Source: Fontibacterium subtropicum (GTDB taxonomy: Bacteria; Pseudomonadota; Alphaproteobacteria; Pelagibacterales; Pelagibacteraceae). From it: DNA of 64,000 nt. Both the position numbers and the translations under genes were made by a program. This document shows, in pieces, positions 33,617 to 42,870 of the stretch. Below the pieces are notes generated by a model. The model was given only the letters and a program-made list of their open reading frames with translations, searched no databases and was not told the DNA's origin. How positions within the stretch are numbered: position 1 is the first letter of the stretch; each line of letters starts with the position of its first letter. The stretch spans positions 310,001 to 374,000 of the forward strand of contig CBDDXD010000001.1 of the NCBI GenBank assembly GCA_965235415.1. The letters are read 5' to 3'.

Positions 33617-34411
33617 TTAACTTCCCCAAATATATATTGAGGCAAATAAGAATAGCCAAACTACATCCACAAAATGCCAATACCAAGCGGCAGCCTCAAA
33701 TCCAAAATGATGATCAGGCTTATAATGTCCAGCTTTTGCTCTAAAATAACAAACCGCTAAAAAAATTGTTCCAACAATTACATGAAAACCATGAAAACCT
33801 GTGGCCATATAAAAAGTTGCTCCATAAATGCCTGAACTTAATTTAAAATCAGCATGAATATATTCATAAGCTTGAAATGAAGTAAAAATAATTCCAAGAA
33901 TTACTGTTAATAACAATCCATTTAATAATCCTTTTCGATCATTTTCTAAAAGAGAGTGGTGAGCCCAAGTCACTGTAGTTCCCGATAAAAGTAGAATTAA
34001 AGTATTTACTAAGGGTACATGCCAAGGATCTAAAGTTTGTATACCTTTTGGAGGCCAAACGCTTCCTATAACTGCATCTGGAAAAAGACTTGAGTCAAAG
34101 AAAGCCCAAAACCAAGCGACAAAAAACATTACTTCTGACATTATAAAAAGCGTCATTCCATATCTAAGACCAATTTGCACAACTGGTGTATGATCGCCTT
34201 TATATTCTCCCTCAATTACAACATCTCTAAACCACATAAACATAGAGTAAAGAGTTAAAGCCAATCCAATCAGTAACAACCAAAAAGATTTAGCATGCAT
34301 ATAATAAACTGCTCCAAAAGCTAAAACTAAAGCTGAAAAAGACGAAACGATTGGCCAGATACTTGGATCTACCAAATGATAATCATGTCCTTTTTTATGA
34401 CTTTCTGACAT
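33617..34411 (-). CDS. ctaE: Cytochrome c oxidase subunit III
   Basis: Subunit III of the aa3 oxidase stabilises proton uptake in subunit I. The 264-aa protein has seven transmembrane helices. Visible motifs are KGHDYHLVDPSIWP at the N-terminus, FFVAWFWAFFDSSLFPD, GTTVTWAHHSLLENDRKGL, TGFHGFHVIVGTIFL and the C-terminal WHFVDVVWLFLFASIYIWGS. It starts where ctaG ends (1-bp overlap). Confidence 0.97.
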   Translation of the reverse strand: MSESHKKGHDYHLVDPSIWPIVSSFSALVLAFGAVYYMHAKSFWLLLIGLALTLYSMFMWFRDVVIEGEYKGDHTPVVQIGLRYGMTLFIMSEVMFFVAWFWAFFDSSLFPDAVIGSVWPPKGIQTLDPWHVPLVNTLILLLSGTTVTWAHHSLLENDRKGLLNGLLLTVILGIIFTSFQAYEYIHADFKLSSGIYGATFYMATGFHGFHVIVGTIFLAVCYFRAKAGHYKPDHHFGFEAAAWYWHFVDVVWLFLFASIYIWGS

Positions 34412-34959
34412 TAATTTTTTTCTTTTTTAAAATTAGCTACATCAAAAAAAGTATAAGATAAAGTAATATCCTTAATCTCCTTTGTAGATAAGTCATCTAC
34501 TATTTTTGGATCAATAAAATATGCCATTTCAAACTCTTTTGTTTCTTTAGCTTTTAATGTTTGTTGTTCAAAGCAAAAACAACTTATTTTATTAAAATAC
34601 TTTCCAGCAGTATCTGGAGTAACATTAAAAGTTGAAACAGCTGTTGATGTTTCATTTCCTAAATTTTTTACTTTAAATTTGATTGTTGAAACTTGACCAG
34701 GTTTAATATTCTCTTTTATCTTTTCAGCTTTAAATTCCCAAAATAAACCTTTTGAAACATTAGTATCAAATCTAGTTGTTACATTATGGTTAATAATAAT
34801 ATTTGGAACTTGCTTAGAAAATTTTGTAGTTCCTCCAAATCCAGTTATTTTACAAAATAATTCATAAAGTGGAACGGAAGCATAAGATAGCCCCAACATT
34901 ATAAAAAAAATAAGTACTAAATAGATAGGATTAATTTTATTTTTAGTTTGTAAACTCAT
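34411..34959 (-). CDS. ctaG: Cytochrome c oxidase assembly protein CtaG/Cox11
   Basis: Cox11 delivers copper to the CuB site of subunit I. The 182-aa protein has one N-terminal transmembrane helix (about 12-30, PIYLVLIFFIMLGLSYASVP). The conserved VPLYELFCKITGFGGTT motif and the copper-binding CFCFEQQTLK (Cys-x-Cys) on the periplasmic side are both present. Its ATG overlaps the stop of the 35-codon gene before it. Confidence 0.95.
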   Translation of the reverse strand: MSLQTKNKINPIYLVLIFFIMLGLSYASVPLYELFCKITGFGGTTKFSKQVPNIIINHNVTTRFDTNVSKGLFWEFKAEKIKENIKPGQVSTIKFKVKNLGNETSTAVSTFNVTPDTAGKYFNKISCFCFEQQTLKAKETKEFEMAYFIDPKIVDDLSTKEIKDITLSYTFFDVANFKKEKN

Positions 34960-35063
34960 AAGGGTCTTACAAGTATTCCATTCCCAATATTTAAAATTGT
35001 GAATATAAAAAAGAATATTACAAGTAACGTTAAAATAATTGCAGTAATATAATTTTTATTCAT
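34956..35063 (-). CDS. 35-aa single-helix membrane protein between ctaB and ctaG (CoxF-like)
   Basis: A 35-codon gene fits exactly between ctaB and ctaG. Its ATG shares a base with the ctaB stop (TAATG) and its TGA lies within the ctaG start (ATGA). The peptide is MNKNYITAIILTLLVIFFFI followed by FTILNIGNGILVRPL: one transmembrane helix then a short tail. Other alphaproteobacteria have a small membrane protein here, sometimes called CoxF, ending in a similar Gly...Arg-Pro motif; that comparison is from memory. Overlap at both ends argues that it is translated. The role is probably in oxidase assembly but is not shown. Confidence 0.72.
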   Translation of the reverse strand: MNKNYITAIILTLLVIFFFIFTILNIGNGILVRPL

Positions 35064-35980
35064 TAAAAAAATCCAATAAAACTCTCAATTAACAATAGAG
35101 TAAAAATTAAAAATAAATATAAAATTGAAAAAGCAAATATTTTTTTTGAAAATTTTCCTATATCTTTTTTGTTATTTGCTTTTAATAGTTTAAAAGTTAA
35201 CCAAATATAAAAGATTCCTAAAATAGCAGTTGGTACTAAATAAACTAAACCGGCAAAATTAAAATAAAAAGGCAGTATAGTTATTGGAAATAATAAAAGC
35301 GCATAAGCAAAAATATTTTTTTTAGTAAAATCTACACCTGACACAACCGGAAGCATTGGAATTTTAGCTTTTTTATAATCTTCAGATTTGTATAAAGATA
35401 ACGACCAAAAGTGAGATGGCGTCCAAAAAAATATAATTAAAAATAAAATTATTGGCTCAATCGATAAATTGTTATTTGCAATAGTCCAACCTATCACTGG
35501 GGGAAATGCTCCTGCGGCCCCTCCAATTACTATATTTTGAACACTTCTTCTCTTTAACCAAATTGTATAAATAAAAATATAAAAACCAATGGTGATCGCT
35601 AGTATTGAAGCTGATAAAATATTTGAAACTAAATACAATCCAGCAATAGAAATAAGACTTAAAATAATTCCAAAAGATAATGCTTGAGAATTTGAAATCT
35701 TACCAAGAGGAATTGGTCTTAAACAAGTGCGCGACATCACTGCGTCAATTTCTGAATCGTACCACATGTTAAGAGCTCCAGCTGCCCCTGCGCCTAATGC
35801 AACAAAAAACAATCCTAAAGCTGATGTTAAAAAATCTACTTGCTTATTTGATATAATCAAACCAACAAAGGCCGTAAAAACTACAAGAGACATTACTCTT
35901 GGTTTCATCAAATTATAAAAATTTTTAAGAACTAAAATATTTTTACTCTTTTGATAATTAGCAAAGGTAGTTTTATACAC
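35063..35980 (-). CDS. ctaB: Protoheme IX farnesyltransferase (heme O synthase)
   Basis: CtaB farnesylates heme B to heme O, the precursor of heme A. The 305-aa UbiA-superfamily protein has about nine transmembrane helices. The first Asp-rich motif is NMWYDSEIDAVMSRTCLRPIP and the second is in SLYKSEDYKKAKIPMLP; the start LMKPRVMSLVVFTAFVG is typical. It lies 9 bp after ctaD. Confidence 0.96.
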   Translation of the reverse strand: MYKTTFANYQKSKNILVLKNFYNLMKPRVMSLVVFTAFVGLIISNKQVDFLTSALGLFFVALGAGAAGALNMWYDSEIDAVMSRTCLRPIPLGKISNSQALSFGIILSLISIAGLYLVSNILSASILAITIGFYIFIYTIWLKRRSVQNIVIGGAAGAFPPVIGWTIANNNLSIEPIILFLIIFFWTPSHFWSLSLYKSEDYKKAKIPMLPVVSGVDFTKKNIFAYALLLFPITILPFYFNFAGLVYLVPTAILGIFYIWLTFKLLKANNKKDIGKFSKKIFAFSILYLFLIFTLLLIESFIGFF

Positions 35981-35989
35981 TTTATTTAA

Positions 35990-37588
35990 TTATTTAATTT
36001 TAGGCAGTTCGTTAAACTGATGGAATGGAGGCGGTGAACTTAAAGTCCATTCTAATGTAGTCGCCCCTTCTCCCCATTGATTATCAGGAACTCTTTTTCC
36101 TCTAATAAATGCATGAGCAACTAATACCAAAAACACTAAAACTCCAAATGCAGAAATATAGGAACCGATTGATGAAACATAATTCCATCCAGCATAAGCA
36201 TCTGGGTAATCAACATATCTCCTTGGCATTCCAGCTAAACCTAAAAAATGCTGAGGAAAGAAAATTAAATTAACTCCAATAAATGTTAACCAAAAATGTA
36301 TTTTTCCTAAAACTTCTGAATATTCATATCCAGACATTTTACCAAACCAATAATAAAATCCTGCAAATATCGAAAATACTGCCCCTAAAGAAAGAACATA
36401 ATGAAAGTGGGCCACCACATAATATGTATCATGAAATGAAGTATCAACTCCAGCATTAGCAAGAACGACTCCTGTAACGCCTCCAACTGTAAATAAAAAT
36501 ATAAAACCAATAGCCCAAAGCATTGGTGTTTTAAGAGTAATGGAACCTCCCCACATTGTAGCTATCCATGAAAATACTTTTATGCCTGTGGGCACAGCAA
36601 TAATCATAGTTGCAAAAACAAAGTATGCTTTAGTATCTACGCCTAGACCAACCGTGTACATATGATGGGCCCAAACAATAAAACCTACAACTCCAATTGA
36701 GACCATCGCATAGGCCATGCCAAGGTAGCCAAAAATAGGTTTTTTTGAAAAAGTTGAGATAATATGACTTATCATTCCAAAGCCTGGAAGGATCATAATG
36801 TAAACTTCAGGATGGCCAAAAAACCAAAATAAATGTTGAAATAAAACTGGATCCCCTCCTCCTTTGGGTTCAAAAAAAGCTGTTCCAAAATTTCTATCCG
36901 TTAATAACATTGTAATTGCTCCAGCAAGAACTGGTAAAGATAACAATAATAAAAATGCGGTTACTAAAATTGACCATGCAAACAGAGGCATTTTATGCAT
37001 CGTCATTCCAGGAGCTCTCATATTAAAGATAGTAGTTATAAAATTAATAGCCCCAAGAATTGATGAAGCCCCAGCAAGGTGCAAACTTAATATTGCAAGA
37101 TCCATAGCAGGTCCTGGCTGTCCAGCTTTTGAAGATAACGGAGGATAAATTGTCCAACCACCTCCAACTCCTGATCCGCCAGGAGGACCCTCAACAAAAA
37201 TAGAGGCAACTAGTAAAATAAATGCTGCAGGTAATAACCAAAAAGAAACGTTATTCATTCTAGGAAATGCCATGTCGGGAGCTCCTATCATTAAAGGAAC
37301 AAACCAATTTCCAAAACCACCTATCATGGCTGGCATCACCATAAAGAAAACCATTATCAAACCGTGTCCAGTAACTAGAACATTGTAAAGATGATAATCA
37401 CCTTTTAAAATACCATCGCCTGGATACATAAGTTCCATTCTCATAAGAACAGAAAAAGTTGTACCAACAATTCCTGCAATAATTGCAAAAATTAAATACA
37501 AAGTTCCAATATCTTTATGATTTGTTGAAAATAACCATCTTGTCCAAAAACTTGGATAGTGTGAATGATCAGAACTTGCGCTAGCCAT
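35990..37588 (-). CDS. ctaD: Cytochrome c oxidase subunit I
   Basis: This catalytic subunit of the aa3-type oxidase is 532 aa with 12 transmembrane helices. The CuB-Tyr region FWFFGHPEVYIMILPGFG has the cross-linked His-Tyr motif. HHMYTVGL supplies the CuB His pair, and the heme a and a3 ligands are in HDTYYVVAHFHYVLSLGA. The K-channel region and SLPVLAGAITMLLTDRN are standard. An AAAGGAG Shine-Dalgarno (37604-37598) lies 9 nt before the ATG, inside the end of ctaC. Confidence 0.98.
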   Translation of the reverse strand: MASASSDHSHYPSFWTRWLFSTNHKDIGTLYLIFAIIAGIVGTTFSVLMRMELMYPGDGILKGDYHLYNVLVTGHGLIMVFFMVMPAMIGGFGNWFVPLMIGAPDMAFPRMNNVSFWLLPAAFILLVASIFVEGPPGGSGVGGGWTIYPPLSSKAGQPGPAMDLAILSLHLAGASSILGAINFITTIFNMRAPGMTMHKMPLFAWSILVTAFLLLLSLPVLAGAITMLLTDRNFGTAFFEPKGGGDPVLFQHLFWFFGHPEVYIMILPGFGMISHIISTFSKKPIFGYLGMAYAMVSIGVVGFIVWAHHMYTVGLGVDTKAYFVFATMIIAVPTGIKVFSWIATMWGGSITLKTPMLWAIGFIFLFTVGGVTGVVLANAGVDTSFHDTYYVVAHFHYVLSLGAVFSIFAGFYYWFGKMSGYEYSEVLGKIHFWLTFIGVNLIFFPQHFLGLAGMPRRYVDYPDAYAGWNYVSSIGSYISAFGVLVFLVLVAHAFIRGKRVPDNQWGEGATTLEWTLSSPPPFHQFNELPKIK

Positions 37589-38419
37589 TTATTTTTTCTC
37601 CTTTGTTAAATTTTCTGCAACAATGTTATTTTCTGGAAACTTGGCAAACTTTTTCTTAGCCTCACTAAGCCAATCATTATATTGTTTTTCTGAAACCACT
37701 CTTACTGTGATTGGCATAAATGCGTGTCTAGAACCACATAATTCTGAACACTGCCCATAATACACTCCCTCTTTTATAGCTTTAAACCAAGTCTCATTAA
37801 TTCTTCCAGGAATAGCATCTCTTTTAACTCCAAAAGATGGAACTGCCCAAGCATGTAATACATCATTGGCTGTAATCAAAACTTTAACAACTTTGTTAAC
37901 TGGAACAACCACATGATTGTCTGTTTCTAAAAGTCTTGGTTGATTTGGCTTTAAATTTTTTGTTTCAATCATGTTGGCTTCAAAGGCAATATTTTGATCT
38001 GGGTATTCATATCCCCAGTACCACTGATAACCTGTGGCTTTGATAGTAATATCTGCTTTTGGAATGACATCTTGTTTATAAAGTAATCTAAATGATGGAA
38101 CCGCTATAACTATTAAAATCAAACAAGGAATAACTGTCCATAAAATTTCTATAAAAGTATTGTGTGATGTTTTGGAAGGTATTGGATTTTTAGAAGCTCT
38201 AAATCGTATAACTGAATATAAAAGTAAAAAAAGAACAAAAACAGATATTGCGACTATGATTGGAAGCAAAATACGGTCATGTAAATGAACGATATCGTCC
38301 ATAACAGAAGTCACTGATTCATTATAACCCATTTGCCAATTGCTCGCTGCAAACGATGTGCTCGAACAGAAAAAAGGTAATAAAAATAAATAAAATTTAT
38401 TAAATAATTTTTTTGTCAT
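37589..38419 (-). CDS. ctaC: Cytochrome c oxidase subunit II
   Basis: Subunit II receives electrons from cytochrome c at the CuA centre. The 276-aa precursor has a signal peptide (about 1-24), two transmembrane helices (about 50-72 and 92-112) and a periplasmic cupredoxin domain. The CuA motif YGQCSELCGSRHAFMPITV gives both Cys, His and Met, and the aromatic patch WQWYWG-like GYQWYWGYEY is present. It heads the ctaC-D-B-x-G-E-surf1-thrC cluster and diverges from tldD across 88 bp. Confidence 0.97.
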   Translation of the reverse strand: MTKKLFNKFYLFLLPFFCSSTSFAASNWQMGYNESVTSVMDDIVHLHDRILLPIIVAISVFVLFLLLYSVIRFRASKNPIPSKTSHNTFIEILWTVIPCLILIVIAVPSFRLLYKQDVIPKADITIKATGYQWYWGYEYPDQNIAFEANMIETKNLKPNQPRLLETDNHVVVPVNKVVKVLITANDVLHAWAVPSFGVKRDAIPGRINETWFKAIKEGVYYGQCSELCGSRHAFMPITVRVVSEKQYNDWLSEAKKKFAKFPENNIVAENLTKEKK

Positions 38420-38440
38420 TAATTAAAGATATACTATGTA

Positions 38441-38462
38441 AATATAGTTATTTAACTATATT
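38441..38462. promoter_or_regulatory. 9-bp perfect inverted repeat between ctaC and tldD
   Basis: AATATAGTT (38441-38449) and AACTATATT (38454-38462) are perfect reverse complements with a 4-nt spacer. The site is central in the 88-bp gap that must hold both divergent promoters. It could be an operator or simply a hairpin. No regulator can be assigned. The arms are AT-rich, so chance is not excluded. Confidence 0.4.
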
Positions 38463-38507
38463 ATTATCACAAATATATACAAAAAATTTGCGACAATTTA
38501 TCTAAAA

Positions 38508-39935
38508 ATGAACCCAAATTTAAATGAGTTTTTTTCAGAGGAAAATTCAATTTCAAGAAAGTCAGCAGAAACAATAGTTAATAATACTCTTTTTAAGTGT
38601 GATGATGGTGAGTTATTCTTAGAATCTACTGTTTCAGAGTCTTTAGTGTTGGATGATGGAAAAATCAAAAATACGAGTTACGACTCTAGTAAAGGCTATG
38701 GTTTAAGATCGGTTAATAACGATATTACAACATATTCTCACTCAAACGAATTAACTGAAGAATCTTTTAAACAATCTGCAAAAATTATTTTGGACGCTAA
38801 TAAAAATTATTCTGGAAAAGTAAATGCTGGACCAAAAAAAACTAATAAATATCTTTATACAGACGTTAATCCTATTGAAGCGAAAAACTTTTCTGAAAAA
38901 ATAGATCTATTAAATAAAATTGATAAATATTTAAGATCTAAAAATCCCTATGTTAAACAGGTTTCAAGTTCAATATTTTCCGAATACCAGCAAATAGAAA
39001 TTATAAGACCTAACAATCAAAGTTATTCAGACAAAAGACCTCTAGTTAGATTTAATGTTTCAATCATGGTTGAAAAGAATGGAAGAAAAGAAACTGGAAG
39101 TTATGGAACGGGTGGTAGGAAGATATTAGACGAATATATTACTGAATTAAATTGGAAAAAAGTTTGTGATATTGCATTAAAACAAGCTTTAATTAATCTT
39201 GAAAGTGTTGACGCCCCTGCTGGCGAAATGAAAGTAGTTTTAGGACCTGGCTGGCCTGGAATACTTCTTCATGAAGCAATTGGACACGGACTTGAAGGTG
39301 ATTTCAATAGAAAAAAAACTTCAGCATTTTCAAATTTAATGGGACAAAAAATAGCTGATGAACAAGTAACCGTTGTTGATGATGGAACAATTGAGAATAG
39401 AAGAGGATCAATCACTATTGATGATGAGGGAACGCCAACTAATAAAACTGTTTTAATAGAAAAAGGAATATTAAAAAATTATATACAAGATAGATTGAAC
39501 GCACGATTAATGAATGTACAGCCAACAGGAAACGGTCGAAGAGAAAGTTTTGAACATATACCAATGCCTCGTATGACAAACACTTATATGCTGTCTGGAA
39601 AATATCATCCCGATGAAATAATTAAATCAGTTGATAAAGGAATTTATGCTGTTGCCTTTGGCGGCGGACAAGTAGATATCACAAATGGTAAATTCGTTTT
39701 TTCTTGCACTGAAGCTTACGAAATTAAAAATGGAAAAGTTGGCAAACCATTAAAAGGCGCAACATTAATTGGGAATGGTCCTGACGTTCTAACAAAAGTT
39801 AAAATGGTTGGTAACGATATGGAGCTAGATGCTGGAGTTGGAACTTGTGGAAAAAATGGACAATGGGTACCGGTTGGAGTTGGGCAGCCAACAATTTTAA
39901 TTGATGGCATTACTGTTGGTGGAACTCAAAATTAA
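38508..39935 (+). CDS. tldD: Metalloprotease TldD
   Basis: TldD forms a heterodimeric zinc protease with TldE/PmbA that degrades small unfolded peptides and matures some ribosomally made peptides. The 475-aa protein has the metal motif HEAIGHGLEGDFNRKKTSAF (His-Glu-x3-His, about residues 255-260) with a further Cys ligand near the C-terminus. The N-terminal domain is intact. Its partner pmbA is 1.6 kb downstream, separated by rsmE and ubiA. The stop shares TTAA (39932-39935) with convergent rsmE. Confidence 0.96.
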   Translation: MNPNLNEFFSEENSISRKSAETIVNNTLFKCDDGELFLESTVSESLVLDDGKIKNTSYDSSKGYGLRSVNNDITTYSHSNELTEESFKQSAKIILDANKNYSGKVNAGPKKTNKYLYTDVNPIEAKNFSEKIDLLNKIDKYLRSKNPYVKQVSSSIFSEYQQIEIIRPNNQSYSDKRPLVRFNVSIMVEKNGRKETGSYGTGGRKILDEYITELNWKKVCDIALKQALINLESVDAPAGEMKVVLGPGWPGILLHEAIGHGLEGDFNRKKTSAFSNLMGQKIADEQVTVVDDGTIENRRGSITIDDEGTPTNKTVLIEKGILKNYIQDRLNARLMNVQPTGNGRRESFEHIPMPRMTNTYMLSGKYHPDEIIKSVDKGIYAVAFGGGQVDITNGKFVFSCTEAYEIKNGKVGKPLKGATLIGNGPDVLTKVKMVGNDMELDAGVGTCGKNGQWVPVGVGQPTILIDGITVGGTQN

Positions 39936-40651
39936 TTAATCTGAGAATTTAATAAAGTAAGTCCTACAACGGCAGCTGTTTCGGATCTTAAAATATTCTG
40001 TCCTAAGGAAATAGGAATACAATTACTCATACTATTTAACAAATCTCTTTCTTTTAATGAAAAATCTCCTTCTGGACCAACTAATAAATAAAATTCATGA
40101 TTTTTATTATTTTTATGAACTGCTTCAATTTTGTTATTGGAAGAGTTAATGTCAGCAAAAAAAATAATTGAGTTTTTGTCAAAAGATTTAAGTTTCTTCT
40201 CTAATTTTTCAACCTCATGAATAACTGGCAAAATTAATTGATTAGATTGTTCGCAAGATTCCTTTATAATTTTTTCTGTTCTTTTAATATTTAGATTCTT
40301 TGCAACAGATTTTTGTGAAATAACAGGGACAAAACTCTTAACACCTATTTCTGTACATTTTTGAATTAGATAATCTAATTTTGAACTTTTAATTAAAGAG
40401 AATATTAAAGATATCTTGCCTGGTTTATTTGTATTTTCAATTTTAGAGTTTAGTCTTACTTTTATTTTTTTTTTATCAAAACTAACAATTTCTCCCTTGA
40501 ATTCTCCATCTTTTGAATTAAATAAAAAAACATTATCTCCTTCCCTTAAGCGCATCACATTATTTAAATAATGTGTGTCTTCTTTTTCTAAAATTAAATC
40601 TAAACCTATGTTTAATTTTTTATCCAAATAAATTCTTACTTTTAAAGACAT
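39932..40651 (-). CDS. rsmE: 16S rRNA (uracil(1498)-N3)-methyltransferase
   Basis: RsmE methylates U1498 in the 30S decoding region. The 239-aa SPOUT enzyme has the N-terminal PUA-like region (HYLNNVMRLREGDNVFLFN) and the C-terminal knot motifs LVGPEGDFSLKERDLLN and LGQNILRSETAAVVGLTLL. KCTEIGVKSFVPVISQKS is the usual mid-protein motif. It is flanked convergently by tldD (shared TTAA) and divergently by ubiA (37 bp). Confidence 0.95.
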   Translation of the reverse strand: MSLKVRIYLDKKLNIGLDLILEKEDTHYLNNVMRLREGDNVFLFNSKDGEFKGEIVSFDKKKIKVRLNSKIENTNKPGKISLIFSLIKSSKLDYLIQKCTEIGVKSFVPVISQKSVAKNLNIKRTEKIIKESCEQSNQLILPVIHEVEKLEKKLKSFDKNSIIFFADINSSNNKIEAVHKNNKNHEFYLLVGPEGDFSLKERDLLNSMSNCIPISLGQNILRSETAAVVGLTLLNSQIN

Positions 40652-40688
40652 AACTGCTATTGTAACTAAATTACTTTATTTTTACAAA

Positions 40689-41555
40689 ATGTACCAATTT
40701 GCTAACCTATTAAGATTAAATAGACCAATTGGAATTTTTTTACTCTTCTGGCCATGTGCTTGGAGTTTAGCAATGACTCAATGGTATGTTGTTAATAATT
40801 ATTTATTTATTAAATACTTAATTTTATTTTTTATTGGTTCGGTAATTATGAGAAGCGCTGGTTGTGTCTATAATGATATTGTAGATAAAAAAATAGATAT
40901 CAAAGTTCAAAGAACAAAGAAGCGCTTAATAGCCTCTGGAAAAATAAGACTTAAAACTGCATGGCTTGTTATTTTATTGCTTCTAATACCTGCATTCATA
41001 ATATTATCTCAGTTCAATAATTTTTCTAAAATACTTGGTCTATCATCCGGATTATTAATTATTACTTATCCTTTTATGAAAAGAATAACATTTTGGCCTC
41101 AGTTATTTCTTGGTTTTACATTTAATTGGGGGGTATTGCTTGGTTGGTCAGTATTTTTTGAAAATTTAAGAATTGAAACTATCATTTTATATATGGCAGG
41201 AATTTTTTGGACTTTGGGATACGATACAATCTACGCCTTGCAAGATAGAAGTGACGATTTAAAAATAAAAGTCAAATCTACAGCAATCAAATTTGGACAT
41301 GATATAAAAAATTTTTTATCTTTTTGTTATATATGCTTAATAACTCTTTTGATTGCTTTAGGATTTTTAACAGATAGATCTTTTGTATATTTCATCTTAA
41401 TAGGAATCGCTGCATTGCATTTGACTTATCAGGTATTAATAATTCAAAAAATAAAATCTAATATTAGAGAAAAGGTTCAAGTAGTTTTTAATAGTAACAA
41501 TTCTTTTGGAGTCTTAATATTTTTAATATTTTTTATAGAAATCTATAATGCTTAA
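40689..41555 (+). CDS. ubiA: 4-hydroxybenzoate polyprenyltransferase
   Basis: UbiA prenylates 4-hydroxybenzoate in ubiquinone synthesis. The 288-aa membrane protein has about eight helices. The first Asp motif is NDIVDKKIDIKVQRTKKR (NDxxDxxxD) and the second is YALQDRSDDLKIKVKSTAIKF split by the loop. The RPIGIFLLFWPCAWSLA start is typical. The last 8 bp overlap pmbA. Confidence 0.95.
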   Translation: MYQFANLLRLNRPIGIFLLFWPCAWSLAMTQWYVVNNYLFIKYLILFFIGSVIMRSAGCVYNDIVDKKIDIKVQRTKKRLIASGKIRLKTAWLVILLLLIPAFIILSQFNNFSKILGLSSGLLIITYPFMKRITFWPQLFLGFTFNWGVLLGWSVFFENLRIETIILYMAGIFWTLGYDTIYALQDRSDDLKIKVKSTAIKFGHDIKNFLSFCYICLITLLIALGFLTDRSFVYFILIGIAALHLTYQVLIIQKIKSNIREKVQVVFNSNNSFGVLIFLIFFIEIYNA

Positions 41556-42870
41556 AGATAATTCCTTCTTAAACAATCTTGGGGAATATTGTGTTGATGA
41601 ATTAAAAAAAATCGGAGCAACAAACTCTGAAGTGATAGTGGCTCATTCAATTTCTGAAGAAATGCTACAAAGAAATGGAAAAATTGAAGAAGTCACTAGA
41701 TCTGAAGATATTAGTATCGGTCTAACTGCTTATATCGGACAAAAAAAATCTTCTATCTCAACCTCTAATTTAACAAAAAATAATATCAAAAAAGCTATTA
41801 TTAGATGTTATGAGATGGCAAAAAACACACCTGAAGATAAATATTGTGGTCTGCCAGAAAATAATGATGTTAAAAAAGATCATATTGATTTAGATTTATT
41901 TGATAATTCAATAATCTCTTTTGAGGCTAAAAAAAATTATATCTCTGAATGTGAAGCTGAAGCATTAGCTCAAAAAAAAATATTTAATTCTAATGGAGTT
42001 TCATTTAGTGAAACTAAATCAAATTTTATATTAAAAAATTCTAATGGTTTTTCAAACGGTAGAAAATCATCAATCTTTAGTGTGTCATGTGATGTTCTTG
42101 CAAAAGAGAGTGAAAGCATGGAAAGAGATTATGAATATTCATCAAAAAGATTTTTTTGTGATTTAACTAAACCAAAAGATATTGGAAAAATAGCAGCTGA
42201 AAAAGCAAGTAGCCAGATTAAATCCAAAAAAAATAAATTCTTTCTACTGGCCCTGGAATATTTGAACCAAGAGTATCCTCAACTTTCTTATCCCATTTAA
42301 TATCGTCCATTTCTGGACATAATTTAGCTAGAAAAGTAAGTTTTATTAAAGGAGATATAGGAGAAATTTTGTTTCAAGAAAATATTAACATAATAGATGA
42401 CCCATTAATAAAAAGAGGTTTGGGGTCAAAAAATTTTGACTCTGAAGGCGTAACTTGTGAAAAATTAGAATTAATAAAAGACGGTAAACTAAATGAAATA
42501 ATTTTAGATACTTATTCTAGTAAAATGTTAAATAAAAAATCTAATGGACGATGCGGCGGTACAACAAATTGTTATTTTAAAAATGGAAAAGTCAACAAAA
42601 ACGGATTTAATAAAAGATATTAAAAAAGGAGTTTATATAACAGAATTATTTGGCTCTGGATTTAATAGTGTAACAGGTGACTTTAGTAAAGGAGGTTCTG
42701 GATTCTTAATAGAAAATGGAGAAATAACTTATCCAATTAGCGAAATTACAGTTGCTGGAAATATTAAAAATATGTTCAAAGAAATGATATTGGCTAATGA
42801 TTTAGAATTTAAATCTAGAATAAATTCTCCAACAATTAGAATTAATAATATAAGTATTGCAGGTAAATAA
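41548..42870 (+). pseudogene. pmbA: TldE/PmbA metalloprotease homologue, two frameshifts
   Basis: PmbA (TldE) is the non-metal partner of TldD. Translation starts at 41548 and matches the family through KKNKFF near 42243. It then shifts by one base near 42244-42249 to GPGIFEPRVSS and SISGHNLARKVSFIKGD, as expected. A second shift near 42588-42591, beside an A-run, moves from FKNGK to STKTDLIKDIKKG and on to the normal GSGFLIENGEITYPISEIT end. The two shifts cancel, so total length (about 440 aa) is normal. This is the first gene of a frameshift-rich block running to 47.7 kb. Confidence 0.85.

Noticed and set aside
36864..37148. Open frame of 94 codons opposite ctaD
   Set aside because: Antisense shadow of a highly conserved oxidase subunit; composition mirrors the ctaD codons.
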